Positions 11,850-25,225 of a stretch of DNA of 64,000 nucleotides are shown piece by piece (the first letter of the stretch is position 1; each line of letters opens with the position of its first letter). Location: NCBI GenBank assembly GCA_015680685.1, contig MNCI01002984.1:645942-709941 (forward strand). The letters are read 5' to 3'. The translations under genes were made by a program, and so were the position numbers. Source of the DNA: Gnetum montanum. Lineage: Eukaryota > Streptophyta > Gnetopsida > Gnetales > Gnetaceae. Below the pieces are notes generated by a model. That model was given only the letters and a program-made list of their open reading frames with translations. It did no database searches and was not told where the DNA came from.

Positions 11850-14800
11850 GTCCCAAGCAGTGGAGCCTCTTGAGGTTCTAAAGGACCTTCACTGGGTTCA
11901 GGCACATGTAATGGTTGAAGTGGTTATGGTTGCCTTGCTACAGTTGCAACCTCTAGTGGAAGGCGAAAGACATCTAGTAATGCCTTCATCTTCTCCTCCT
12001 TACTTTGAGGATCATTCATAGTCCATGTGGTAACACTAATGTGGGCTGGAATAGGGATATCCCACAGACAGGGCATTATCAAGAACATCTCCCTTACATT
12101 GACATACTATGCCATGAATTGTTTGCTTTGACATGGAATGCCTTGATTGCGTTTTATAGCTCTTGGTAGTCATTCATTCTTTTGGCCAAGTTCTCGACAG
12201 TAGATCTTTAATCAATGTATTTTCCATTAAGAACTTTGAGTTCAACATTTGCCACTACAAGATTTTGCTTGGTTTCTTTTGTGATCCTAAACTCGGCTTC
12301 GTACAACAAGTATGAGCTGGCCACCTACTTTTTTAGTTCTGACCATAGTCATCTGGTAGTCAACATGGCTAGATTTGCATAGTGGAGATTAGCGAGCTCT
12401 TTGTATTTCATCATCTTCTCAATCTATAACTCCTTCATGTGGATTTCTACCTTGTTGTAGGCATCTATCCTATCAACGATAGGCTGCCAAACTTCTCTTC
12501 CTTACTGGAGTTGCTACAAGGCTTCATTCACTTTTACCTTCACCAACTAGATGTGTTTTTCATTTACTTCTTTTTGTAGATTGACTTGCTCTCTGTAATG
12601 ATCTTTGACTCTCTCAAATTTGAGAGCCTTCGATTTCTAGGTGGTTGCCTTGATCGTAATTTTCTGGAAAAGGGCACATACCTCTTCCATGGAGAGTTTC
12701 TATTTTCTATTGTCAATCTCCTCAATTCTATGTTTACTCTGGCCAGTTGCTCTTGTTTTTGATGGACGAAATCAGTCAATTGTTGTTTGTGCTCATCAAC
12801 ATTCCATAGGTGATGGTTCTCTACAGTCAATTGTACGTTCTCCTGGCAAGTTTGATCCAAGGCCTTTTGAATTTTGTGTTGTGTGGCCTTTGCCAAGCAT
12901 CAATAGAACACCATCTTCTCCATTGAACCCTCAGTCCCTTTCATTCTACTGTGAAGTTGTTCAATAGCTCCATCTCTTATCAATGTTAGGTTGAGAAATG
13001 TAGGGTCAACAATTTGGACTCTTAATTCTGCAACTTCAACAACCAAACATTCATTTAGCTTCTTAGTTGTTTCAAGTTGCCCCTCTAAGATGATGTTCTT
13101 GCCCCTTGTCTCTAGCAGCTTTGACTGGGCTGTAGTAAATATTGTCTAGAAGATTAAAGATATCTAGAAGCAGTTTCCCAGTTCTCACCAGTTAGTCTAG
13201 TAGTTCTTTATGTTGTGCTACATTTATTCTGCCACTTATGGTCCCTACAGACATTTGCACATCCTTGGGTGCAATGATGTCTAGTATAGATGTTGTAGGT
13301 GCATTAAGGATTTCAACTATTTTGTCAGCAACCACCTCTACTATAGTCTCCTATCCTTGGTGTTGCATCACCAATACTATTGCCCCCTCACCTTCCTCCA
13401 AGCACACTAGGAAGGTCACGACATTCCTAGAGATTTCTAGAGTGATTGCTATTCTACAAGAGATATTGTGAGCTCTTTGGCACTAGGATTCAACCTTGCA
13501 AGCAGTTGTGTTCTTTGGGCTGAGATAGATCAACCTCCACCCATCAAGCTAATTGTTTGGGCCACCTCATTTAGGCGACTCATTGTTGGTCTATACACAG
13601 ATAGGTCCTTGTCACTTGTGCCTACTTGTTCACTCAAGAGCCATTCTTAGTACTCATGCAACTGTTGGGCTATTGCAATGATGTCTAGCATAGTTGTTTG
13701 AGTAGCAGGTGTAGGTGGTGGTTATTACTTCTCTTCTTGAATGGTAGTTGCAGACATCTTGTCTTTCATCATTTTTGCCCAATTAGCAGTCAAGGCATGC
13801 CTAATAGCATCTTTCATATAACGAACTATTCCTCCCCTCTGACAGAGTTTTCTGATGAGGCATGGGAAGGGGAGTGCCTTCCTTTCACATTCATTTTCTT
13901 TAAACCACTTCTCCATTTCTAGATAGATTGGCTATGGAAGGTTGATAGGGAATCTCCCACTCAAAGCAATGCATGCTTAGGTAGAAAAGTTAGTGATTTT
14001 GCTTGACCTCATTGTGGGATTGAGGTGGAAGGTCACAATCTTGTAGTGGATCCTTTCTACTAGTGTGAGCATGCCAAACTCCTTACGGTCGACACCATAG
14101 CACCATCACACCTATTCTTTCTTGATGCTGGGGTCTACCTGCATTGGAATCTCATCAAGACTTGTCCCTATTTTTGGCAACCCAAGCACTTCAGCAATGG
14201 CCTACACTGAGTAGGACACTGAGATGTCCTTGATTTTTATCATGGATTCGGGTTCCCTATTGTTCCAAAATAAAAATGTCTCTCCCATGTACCACTCCCA
14301 AGTGGAAGTGATGATTGGCAACATGGGTGAGGTCTTTAGTTGGTCCTACACTTCTTTTGGTGCTTACTCTAGGAAAGAACCAAAGTTTGATTCTTGACGC
14401 ATCATTTTTTGGATCTCCCTCGATCTGATTTGATTCAGGAAAGCTACTATCAGGGTCACCTTGAGATTTTTTTATTAAGCTACTACATCATTCCAGTGGG
14501 AGTGTTTTGTTGTTGCTGCTAGTTTTGGAATCTGTCGAATAGATTCCACCTTGGCCTCTTCCCTAAGAGGACTTGTGATGTGGGTTGTAAATAGTTCTTC
14601 TTGGGCCTATTCTTGGCCCCTTCTTATTCTAGATAGTTTCTTCCTTGGTTGAGATGGTCATACTTCCTGCATGTGATTTCCTTTGGGTGCCATATGCAGT
14701 TACAACACATCCATGGATTAGTAGATACAATGGGTAGCTTTAAAATTTTGAATACTCTTTCTTAGTAGTTAGTTACACTTTGGCTTAGGTTGGAACATGG

Positions 14801-15000
14801 TAGATTGATTATTTTATTAATTATTTATTAATTTTTGATTGTAAATGTCATCGTAGCTATTTGAAAAGGTTTAACTCCTGTAATTTGGTGTTTAATAGTT
14901 GATTTCTTAACTAAACCTTTGTGGGAGTTAGAAAAAATGCCAACAAAATTTTCATCAAAGATGGCACATTTGTGGCCCCTAGGACAAAGAGCTTACCTTT
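11850..15000 (-). pseudogene. Element A extra ORF (3' of pol), decayed
   Basis: Minus-strand fragments include 13725-13916 with KALPFPCLIRKLCQRGG, matching element B's KFTLPFPCLIKKLCQHA. A coiled-coil-like region at 12564-12896 follows (many Leu/Glu/Gln/Lys; for example LTDFVHQKQEQLARVNIELR). No pol, gag or known envelope motif is seen. This looks like a plant retroelement accessory protein with a globular N-terminal part and a long helical C-terminal part. Its function is unknown. Confidence 0.6.
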
Positions 15001-15104
15001 GGTAGCTATAGGGTCAAAGAATAGAGTGATTTGGATAAACAATTAGGAAGTTATGGGCTTTGGAAGGTTTTGGGCTCTGAAAATTTGAAAATCTCCCTTA
15101 ACGT

Positions 15105-15240
15105 TTATGAGAAAATGTAAACATTTCCAAGTGGGGTCATGCATATATATAGATTTTTTCCTGCTATGTTGATGGGGCCTCATATACAAGTCTGTTTCAT
15201 CGATGAGGGTCCATATACGGAGCTTGGAGGAAAAATTTTG
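15105..15240 (-). promoter_or_regulatory. Element A internal U3-like promoter
   Basis: In minus-strand sense, repeats related to those of A's LTR precede a TATA-like CTATATATATG (about 15138-15150). The plus-strand word GCTATGTTGATGGGGCCT (15162-15179) nearly matches GCTATGTCGATGGGTCCT in A's left LTR (about 11492-11510). It lies just upstream of the extra ORF. Confidence 0.55.
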
Positions 15241-15259
15241 AAATTTGAGTATTTTAAAA

Positions 15260-16890
15260 AATACAATGAGTTTGGGGTCCATGGAGCCCTAAAAAAGCCA
15301 AGAATATGAGAAAATCATTGAAGAGGATCTTTGAAAGCTCAGAAATTGAAAAATTCAATGGAGAATGTATTTATTAAGTAAAATATGTAAAGGAGCACAT
15401 GGTTTGATGTAGAAGATGGATGTACAAAAGATTCTAATTGCAAGAATGCCTAAGGATAAAGTGCGTAGCAAACCCAACCAAGAGAGATGCAAGTGGGTCC
15501 TCCCCATAGTAGGCACATGCCTTATTTTGCCGTTGCACAACCTCAACCTAAGAAGTCCAAGGGCCCTATATGTGATTAATGGTTGATTGAAGTTAAGGAC
15601 CAAAACCTGAAAGAGTCTACCTAAGAATTCAAGTATGTCAAACCAAAACATTGAATCAAGAACATGGACTTCAGCAGTGAGGTGAATTATGGTCAATAGA
15701 GATGGATGATGGAGAAGGTGGAATGGAATTCTAAATTGAGGCCATAAGAAGTCCCTTATGGAGTTTTGTGGTTAAAATGACTTGAGAAGATGCATCCTTA
15801 GTCTAGACCAAAATCAACCTCTTTCAATGACTTCACATTGTCACTCCAAGACCAATCCACCCCCTCGAGACATAAGAGTGCACCCACAGAACAACCACCA
15901 TTCCATAGAGAGAAGAAAAGAGAAGGAGGAAGTGAGAGAGGGTCTTAATCAGAGGGGACCTTCAAGCATGGGTAACATGTCTTTATAGTCCCATAACCAA
16001 TGCTTGTAGTCCATTTATTTGTCTAAGGGGTGTGCTTTGAATTCACATCATGTTTTTATTTCTTTTTTTTTAGATGGAAACCACATCACATAAAGACTTT
16101 ATTTGACTTATCGTTATTAGATGACATGGAACAGTAAGAAGTCTATGAAAATACTCAAGCACCCAAGTAAGTAGAAGAGTACAAAGAGTATTGAGTCCCC
16201 TTGAAGTCACACCTTGTACAAACCTTTGAATCCTTCCCAATTCTAGAAACTACCAAGGTCACTAATTTATTAAAATTTTATTTAATGAAAGGAACATTAA
16301 ACTTCCAAAACAAGGAAAACCATAGAGTTTGTGAATGGGTGGATGTCGTGAAGGCACTACCTTTTCCATGAAAAAGAAACCATGACTTAGCCATCGATAC
16401 AAAAATTCAAAAATAGAAACTAGACATTAGCAAACAAAACATTAAGCACAAACCACCATTAGTAACAGCTATAGCACCATTTTTCCCTATTGGCACAAAG
16501 CACATTTATTAGCAACAATTTTAGAATCACACTTAAACAAAATAAAGTAAAACATATAAATTTAAAATATTCAAGAAAGATTTAAATGTACTAATGATGG
16601 TGTAAAAAATGGTGTAAAATAGGAAAAATATTTAAAATCAAAAATTGTAAAAGAAATAAATTACAAAGACAAAAATGTGTAAAACAAGAAAAATAGAAAA
16701 ATTGAGGAGCCATATGGATGATTAACACGGATAGCCATCTTTCCCATAACTAAGTTGGAAGGAAGAGATCTAAAAAATTAAGTGTGGTTGTCCATCCATT
16801 GAGGTATTTGTTGCATTGGCTTGCTTGGGCTTGTGGAAAGGCTTTACTTGTTGGATGTTAACCAACTACTTTCTATTTGGGCTCTAAGGT
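15260..16890 (-). other. Element A non-coding spacer between pol and the extra ORF
   Basis: There is no credible coding sequence. Several short blocks are shared with the same region of element B (for example GTGGGTCCTCCCC at 15497 versus GTGGATCCTCCCC near 26345, and GCATGGGT...ATGTCTTT near 15965 versus 26917). This supports a common element layout. Confidence 0.6.
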
Positions 16891-17960
16891 TTGTAAATGG
16901 TCATGGCCCAAGAAGGAAAGGTTTCATCAATTATATAAGGTCCCTCCCACAACATTTGGAACTTTGTTTTCTAGGGTACATGTGTGGGGTTCTAGTAGAG
17001 AACCTTATCTCCAAGTTGAAATTTTCCTTTCCATATTCTAAGGTTATGTTGTTGCTTGTTGAATGCCTTTTGCACTTTATTCAAAGATAGGGCTACTAAT
17101 AGATTTTCATCTAGTACATTCAAGTTGATCAATCTTTTTTTTGGTGCTAGACTTAGGTCAAGATTCAGATCACAGGCTATTAAGAGTGTATGGAGCTTGG
17201 ATTGAATCGGGAGCAGTGTAAGTTTTCTATACACTAGCTTGTAGGAAGAGTAGCCAATAGGGAGTTTCCATTTTAAGTGGTAGGCCCAAAGGGCATTGTT
17301 GAATTTTATGCTCTAGTCTCTCCTATATTTGCTAATAGTTCTTATTAGAATGTTTGTAATTTCCCTGTTAGTTACCTCTACTTGACCATTGGCTTTGGGG
17401 TGATAGGATGTTGTTAATTTATGTTTAACCCCTAAGCATTGCATGAGTTTTCAAAAAGTGACACTTGTAAAATGAGTTCCATTGTTAAAAATCAATGCAC
17501 GTGGCACCCCAAACCTATTTACAACATTTTGTTGTACAAATCTAGCAATAGTGGATGATGTACAGTTGGTGATGGCTACTACTTCTGCCCATTTAGTGTA
17601 GTAGTCAACTGCTATGATGATGTATGCCTTTCCATTGGACATAGATGTGATGGAACCCATGAAGTTTGCGCCCCATATGTCAAAGCGCTCTGGTGGTTGA
17701 ATCCATTGTTGAGGACTCTTTATTTGAGTGATCATCCCACCTTTTCATTAATAGCACTTATAGAATCAAACAAACTAGTGGACATCCTTGAATATTGTAG
17801 GCTAATAGTATCTTGCCATTAGGATTTTTATGGTTGTGCATCTCCCACCATAGTGGCCTCCATAGGGGCCTTTATGAGCATCTTGGAGAATGTGCAATTA
17901 GTCCATATTAGGGACATACCAACGAACAAAGCCATTGGCGCATACCTTGTAAAGGTGTTT
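16890..17960 (-). pseudogene. Element A integrase remnant
   Basis: The open stretch 17451-17735 carries the integrase core: ERFDIWGANFMGSI, IIIAVDYYTKWAE and RFGVPRALIFNNGTHF. A second stretch, 16992-17234, carries the C-terminal part ending WKGKFQLGDKVLY, typical of Athila/Tat-type integrases. The first catalytic Asp is replaced in GANFMG (usual form GxDFMG). The second expected Asp (SDNGT) is also Asn here (FNNGT). The gene is broken. Confidence 0.88.
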
Positions 17961-18149
17961 GTTGATTTCCATGAAGTACTTAGCTCGATGAAGAAATTAT
18001 TATTTCTTCCTAAAGTCTAGATCTTGTGGCATCTCCTAAGTGAAAAGGTAAGTGAGAATGTCATCATACCATTTTGGTTCTACAAGCATTTGTTCATTTA
18101 TTGCTCCTATAAAGGGAGTTCGTCTAGAAATTGATCACAAAGTAGGCTC

Positions 18150-19620
18150 TCCTTCTCTTTGTTATCCCATCTTAACCAAGAGAGATGGTTAACAACCACA
18201 TTCCCAATCCCTTTCCGATCTACCATTTTGAGATCAAATTCTTATAAGATCACCAGCCACCATATGATACAAGGGCTCACCATTGGCTTGTTCATTAGGA
18301 AGCAGATGACACTATGATTTATGTGCACAAACACCTTATAGCTAAGAACATAGTGCTTGAACTTCTTGAGAGCATACATCACTACCATTAGTTCTTTCTC
18401 AGTTGTGGTGTAATTCAACTATGCACCCACAATGCTTCAACTTGTGCAATGGATGTAATATGAACATTTCTTATCATCCAACTATGTAAGCATGACTCCC
18501 AAGACATAATTAGATGCATTTGTCATTATATGAAATGGTCTAGACCAATCTGGTGCTTGTAAAATTAGAGTTTTTATGAGTTTTTCCTTTAGCTGTTGGA
18601 ATGCATGTTCACACTCCTTGCTCCAGATGAATGGAGCATCTTTCTTCGTAAGCTTGACTAATGGCTTTGTGATCTTAGAGAAATTCTCTATAAACCGCTG
18701 GTAGTAGCTAGTATGTCCAATGAATGATTGGACCTTTAACTATCTTTGGTTAGTGTGTGATTCCTTGGACGACCCTTATCTTTTTCAAGTCTACCTCAAT
18801 CCTTGCTTGAGTACTTCTATGCCCCAGTACTCTACCTTTCTAGGCCACTAAATGGCTTTTCTGCCAATTGAGCTTAAGGTTTTTTTTAACACATATTTTT
18901 AGTACTTGATCAAGGTGATCCAAGGTTGCTCAAATGTAGCCCCATAGGTAGAGAAGTCATCTATAAAGGCTTCTACCGTGCTACCAATTTGCTATTGAAA
19001 AATACTAAGGACCATGTGTTGGAATGTTGCAGGGGCATTGCACAGACCAACCGACATCTTATAATATGCAAAAGTCCCCCAGGGACTCGTGAATGTTGTT
19101 TTGGCCTAATCTTTTGGCATAGTCTAGATTTGGTTATAGCCACTATAACCATCCAAGAAGCTATAATAACAATGCCCAAATATAGTCTTCAACACTTGAT
19201 CCATAAATGACAATGGAAAATGATCTTTAAATGTTACCATATTCAATAGCCTAAAGTCAATGCAGACCTACCACTTACCAACTTGTTTTGCCATAATTAT
19301 GAGTGGGCTAACCCACTTACTATCTGTGATGGGATAGATGAACCTTACCTTGAAGAGTTATTCTATTTCCTCTTTGATGATTTGCTTCAACTTGGGTTTT
19401 AGCTACCTTTGTGACTACCTTCTTAGCTTCATGGCTAGGTTAGTGTAGATACGATGCTAGCATAACCTTGGATCGATTCTAGTCAGCTCAGGATATGACC
19501 AAGCAAAGGCTGCTGGCCATTTGTTGATCACCTTCAACAGATTATCTTTTTATTTAGAAGCAAGATTTGCATTGATTATGACCAACTTGCCATTGTTTAA
19601 AAATGCATACTCCATGCTGA
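18150..19620 (-). pseudogene. Element A reverse transcriptase and RNase H remnant
   Basis: Minus-strand fragments include VRFIYPITDSKWVSPLII near 19290-19350 (RT fingers), FIDDFSTYG near 18945-18970 (the YxDD site, reading IDD), and NYTTTEKELMVVMYALKKF near 18350-18420 (RNase H). Several stops separate them. The order and spacing are those of Ty3/gypsy pol. Confidence 0.85.
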
Positions 19621-19899
19621 CTAGTAGAGTTTTTAACTATACGGGCTCTTGCTTGAAATTATCAGGGATTTCCAACTCTTCCTAATAGGTTTCATCATCT
19701 TCATCATCAAAGAGTTGGTAATGAACTTGCTTAAGTTCATCCATGCTTTCAGCATAGGCAGATGTCAAGCTCTTAGTAGGTTCCATGCATAGTATGCTAC
19801 TATTAAAGTTAGCTATTAGCCACTAAGTGCCCTCCTGTTTTGTGGTTGTTACATACAAGCACCTTTGGATATCAGTTTCATATGCACACTAATTGCATG

Positions 19900-20360
19900 C
19901 TTTGATGAATGTACTTTTAATGGATTAGATTTTCTGCATGCAATTGCACCCATTATTGTTGAATGTAATGCATGGAACTCGCTTCTTCTTAAGCCATCCA
20001 AATTTAATTTCCTTGGAGATTTCCAAGGAGAGGTCCCTAATGCCCATTCGTGTATCAATAGTGCTCAACCATGCACATCCCATAATGATAGGGAAGTTGC
20101 CTTTGTAGTTTTCAACCTTGATCACTAGAAAATTGGTAGGATAGGATCATGCACAAGCTATGGTCACAATGTTCTCCACTAACCCCAAAGGAATAGTGAT
20201 TGCCTGGTCTGCCAATTCTAAATGGATATTTCTCTTCTTGAGAGGTGGTAGGTTCCAAGCTTTGTACATGTTGTAGGAGATGAGATTGATACCAAAACCA
20301 GAATTAAGAAGAGCTTTGCATGCACATGTCTTATGATCTAGAAGTAAATAAGAAGAACTT
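19900..20360 (-). pseudogene. Element A aspartic protease remnant
   Basis: The minus strand reads ALLNSGFGINLISYNMYKAW near 20270-20330 and NFPIIMGCAWLS near 20075-20110. This matches the active-site (DSG) and second (ILGxxWL) motifs of retroviral-type proteases, but the catalytic Asp is replaced by Asn (NSG). It sits between gag and RT as expected. Confidence 0.75.
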
Positions 20361-20689
20361 CTTGAGTCAGATCATTTCGTGGGAAGGTTGCTAGCCTTGA
20401 TCTAATCAAAAACAACATGAGTTGACATCATAGTGTGGCTCTGAGGCAATGTTTGATTTGAAGGGCACTTGAATGTGTTTGATGCAGAGGATGAGGGTGT
20501 TCAAGATACAAGGTAACTAATTGCATTAGGTTGTGAGGGTAATAGTGATGCTAGAATGAGGTGTGGCTGGTAGAACTTTGTAGAGAAATAGGTTGCTAAA
20601 CATAGTACCCGTATGGATTTGGTTGTCTATAAGGGTACTACTATCTTGGCGATGGCATTTCCCATGACTGTGATTGCTACCACTACTAG

Positions 20690-21611
20690 TATTGCTCATA
20701 TGGTTGTGGTGGAGCTCCAGTTGGATAGTACTAGTGGAACTACCTTGGATTGCCCTGAGGATAAGGCAACTTTATGGGTGCCTACCTTCTTGCTAGTTGT
20801 GAATTTAAAATATACATTCCAGAATCTTGTAAGTGTGACACGATGGGATAACATCCCTTAGGATGTTCATATTGGCAGATGTCACATCCATCATCATCAT
20901 CATCTGAGTATGTCTCCACAACTTCCTCTACTATAGTAGCTTTGTCCTTACCGCTCTAGTAGGCATGTTCAGCTTTTTTTCACTTCTTGTGGTTATGTTC
21001 ACTATTATGCTCTTTTGATTCTTCAACAACCTTCATAACAATTTAAAATGTTTTATCCAAAGAGTCCCATAGTTTATCAACCTTTGCCAAAATATCAAAA
21101 ATAGATTTTTGGATACACAAGGTTTTCCTATTCACCACCTCATCAAGTGGTGACTCCGCCTCATCATAGAATTGAACCTCCCTTTTCCTAATGGAAGGGT
21201 TCTTATTATATTCTTTTGCACTTTCCATTTTTCACAACTCACCTTCTTCTTTTGCTACTTGCTCTATCAACCTTTGTATCTAATGAGCTCTTAGTTTAGA
21301 TAGTCTCCCTTAGGCATAAAACCCAAGAGTTCTTTTGGTTTTTGCTCTAAGCCCATCTATGATGTGGTGGAGTTGTTCCCTCTAAGAATGACCATGGCTA
21401 GAGCATTGATGTATGAGAGAATAATATCTAACCATGGTGGCATCCAATGGTTCATGTGTTTCCTGTTTCCAACCTTGGATTTTCCTTCTTAGATTGGACA
21501 CTTGGAATATGTCTAGTATTTATCATTGAATAACTCAAGCATTGTACTCCATTGGTGGATAGATTTTAGCTCCAAGGACCAGTACCAGCTTTCTACCTCT
21601 TTGATGAGTGT
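20690..21611 (-). pseudogene. Element A gag, 3' part with zinc knuckle
   Basis: The gag reading resumes after element B with EVESWYWSLELKSIHQWSTM. It ends with a knuckle CDICQYEHPKG at about 20846-20890 and a Pro/Tyr-rich tail. Frameshifts and stops are present. The knuckle has C-x2-C-x3-H spacing followed by PKG, also found in element B. Confidence 0.7.
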
Positions 21612-22453
21612 TTATGAGCATCGAGATACCCCTATGCTCAACCATACGTATACAAGCATGTATGCACGCTCCGGTCGAACTCCGTGGATGGACTAGTTGT
21701 GGCACCTAGACAGTTATACGTTGATCGTAGTTCACTATCTTCCCACCTGGACTAGTATTTGCTTTGTCACATATGGTTTAGTCCAGAGTGAGGTCTATGA
21801 TGTGGTTTCTACTACTATGCTACTCCTAAGGACAATGAGAAGTAACTTAATTAAGCTAATAAGCAATAAGAAATAAAATCTAAGCTAGCCTAAGTGCAAT
21901 GAGCATCCATCCTTAATCATCTGTACGCATCTTAGACTTCATGTATTACTTTTAGGATTGCCAAGCACGCATCACTCAAAACACTACTTGATATGCCATT
22001 GGGTTACTACATGGTTACACTTAAATGTTCGTGATTAAGACGTACTCATTCCATGTTAAAAACAAGAATAGTAAATGATGATAAAAGAAATATTAACTAA
22101 GAAAAAATAATAAATAATTAAGAATTAAACAATTAAAAACTAAGTGAATGCTGCAATGATGGAGTAATCTCGATCTTTATTGCCGATTGTGTATGTGTCC
22201 AAGTATGTTGCACTCGAACAAAGATTCTGTACAATTACAAGCATCACACTACAGGCATGCACTCAGGAAAAGAACTAAAAACTAACAAAAAGGACTTCAG
22301 ACTTCTAATGACTAATTAATGATTCCCATCTCATGTGCCTAAGTGCTATATTTATAGGCTAACACAAGAATCATGATATCATGTATATGATATCGTATCC
22401 AGGCTGTGATATCGCATACCCGATATTGGGGCCTAGCAAACCACGATTCATCA
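21612..22453 (-). repeat. 3' LTR of element B
   Basis: It aligns with 29894-30750. The outermost TG on the plus strand is mutated to TT (TTATGAGC versus TGATGAGT). It ends GATTCATCA. GATATC-type U3 repeats lie at about 22370-22430 and a TATA-like box near 22348-22356. Confidence 0.9.
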
Positions 22454-22470
22454 TACCCCCACAACTAAAT
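22454..22470 (-). other. Polypurine tract of element B
   Basis: The minus strand reads TTGTGGGGGTA immediately before the 3' LTR start TGATGAATCG. Confidence 0.75.
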
Positions 22471-22599
22471 AAAAACTCATCCTTGAGTCAAACAAAATGA
22501 GGAACAAGTTCATTGGATTACATAGTGGATAGGTATAGGATTATGGACTGACTATGGATCATAGTGTGGGACTAGACAAAAAAAAATTGGGACACCAAC

Positions 22600-25225
22600 A
22601 CAAAATACAAAATACAAAATTGTTTGGAACTCATATGGTTCCTAGTGATGGTGGCTCCTCCATGGGCTTTTTCCCTTTATCCTATGCTCCAGGCTTTTGA
22701 AATGGATACTTTTGAAGGAGTGCTTGAAGTTTTTGCTCCTCTATTTGAATATCATGTGCCATCCATGTTGATGTTCCAATGTTTGATGGAGTTGGCACCT
22801 TCCACGGACACGACAGTTGTGGAAACATTTGATTGGCTTTGACATACCAAGCCGCAAACAGTTTTCATTCCTCCTCGTAGGCTCTGGCTTTGTCTCTAAA
22901 TTCTTGATAATCCATAAGTCGTTAAGCCAAGTCTACTGCAACATCTTTTTGGCCTTGGTAGCTAGCTTTTACCACCTCTATTTCAAAGTTTGCTACCTCT
23001 AGTTTCTGCAATGTCTTCTTGTGTTCAGCAAACTCTGTCTCATATTTGGCATAGACGGTAGCTACCTATTTTTCTAGCTCAGTCCTTAGGTGCCCTACTA
23101 TTAACATGGCCAAGTTGGCATACTGCAAATTTGCCAACTCCATGTATTATGTGAGATCTTGGATTTGTAGGTCCTAGCTCTTTAATTCTACTTGGTAGGC
23201 AAAGGCATAGGTGTCCAATATGACTTGCCAATCAATGTGTTGAGCATTGAAAGAGTTAATGTGGTCCTTAACCATATAGATCTCTTTTTCAATGATCTCC
23301 TTATACATTCCCACCTAATCCCAAAAATTTTCCTTTAATTTTTTATGTCACCTAGCTTCATTCTACCATGTGCTTATTTCAATGGCCATCTTCTACCGGA
23401 TGGTGTGTACCTTCTCCATTGAGAAGGTTCTGTTCTCTCTGGCTAAGTGACTTATGTCTTAGTTGAATCTTATTAGTTGTTCTTTCATTTGCTAGAAACT
23501 TTCCTCGAGAACATTCTTCTATTTTTCAACTATTGTCAACCGAAGATTTTTGATAGCAAGGAGTTTATTTTCTTCTTGTAAGGCCTTGAGTGCTTTTGCA
23601 TGTGCATATGTCTAAGCCTATGCTTTTGAAACATCCTAATCAACCTTCTCATTTTCCATTTCCACCCTTTTATTCTCTACTAGCAATTTATTTAGCTACT
23701 CTATCCTAAATGATTCTAGCTAATTATTTGGAACAAGTTGGAATGGATCTCGCTATTCAGCTTATAGGGCAATGAACTTTTCTTGGAGTCTCCTCAACTA
23801 GTCTTCTGCATGTTCACCCCTAACCTTAGCCATGACCAACTTTTCCTTAGTGGAAATGAGGTCTGATTATGCCACTGTGACATCCTAGGGGATGTCAAAA
23901 AAGGACGTCATTACTTATCCTATTTGCAGTAAGTGATCCAGAGCATCCTCATGTTCTGCAGGAGTCATTAAGGTACCGGCTAGAACTTGAGCATCACGTG
24001 CTCCTATGAAATCTGCTGGTGGCACAACAAGGATGTTGAATGATTTCCTGATGTGGTTTGTGACCACCTCTGGTACTCCAGCTACATCCTAGTGTTGCAT
24101 GGCCATCACTGTGGCGCCTTCACCAGATTCCAATTGTACTTGGAATGATGCAACATTGCCCAAAATCTATTATGACCAATGAAATTCCCCTCCTCTTATT
24201 TGTATTAAGACCTCATCCCTTGCATGATCAATTGATATGGTGGGTTGTATGGCATCATTGATCACCTTGAAGAGATTGGCCTCATCCCTACTTTCCCAAC
24301 TGACTATTTTTGCAATGGCCCTAAGATGGCTCATTAACGGTTAGTAATCTTGCAGTAGTGGTGGAGGTTGCTAGTCCTATTGGCTTATGGGCTATGTGCT
24401 AGGCCCTACTTTTTGTTGTTGGCTAAGTCTCATGTCAGGAAGTTGGCTACGCCCTACTATTTGAGGTGTAGTGGGCCTAACCGTCTATTCTTGTTCAGGC
24501 TCCAGTGTCTCACCAACATCTTTTCTTGGTGCTAATGGCTTCAGTAATTTGGCATATGAAGCATTTTGAGCTTTTTTGGGGATGTCATTAGTGTACCCCA
24601 GAATTATTGCATGCTGACATAACTTCTTGATTAGACATGGAAAGGGGAGTGTAAACTTTCTTGTCTTTTGTTCTTCAAACCACCTCAATATCTCTGTTAA
24701 ATACAAATGGGGAAAATTGGCATCAACCTTGCCCATCAAGATCGCACTTCCTCTAGTCGCATAGGTTGAAATCCTATTCAACCCCTTCATTTGGAAAATG
24801 TGATAGGTGCCAATCTTAAAATAAATTCTTTCTTCAAGGGTTAGTTCTCCATATGTTTTGTCTTCTTTGCCGTGCGTCCTTTTTAGCCATACTTTTCTTA
24901 CATTTGCATTGAAGTAGGTGGACATATGAGCAACTTTAGGTCCTATATTTGGGAGATTTAGAACTTTTGCAATGGTCTAAAAATCAACTGAAATTCCACC
25001 AATTTCGACGATGGTGCCTTCCTCTTCATTATGCCAAAATTGATAGGTTTCCCCCAAATACAATTCTCCACTTTCTAAGAGGATAGACCATAGTGGAGAT
25101 CCCTTGAATTGATCCTTGACTCGTTCAGGGGTGAATTCGGTAAAATGCCCAAAATTAAGTTCCACAATCACCACAGTGGATGTGGACCTTTCCCAAATGG
25201 CTTGAACACATTCTAGGGACAACAT
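22600..25225 (-). pseudogene. Element B extra ORF (3' of gag)
   Basis: There are two good open stretches: 24977-25225 (MLSLECVQAIWERS... WHNEEEGTIVEIGG) and 24485-24925 (TLEERIYFKIGTYHIFQMKG; LPFPCLIKKLCQHAIILGY). The frame then runs on with stops through a Lys/Glu/Leu-rich region to about 22600. It is homologous to element A's extra ORF. It resembles plant retroelement accessory proteins in architecture, but no family can be named with confidence. Confidence 0.6.
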
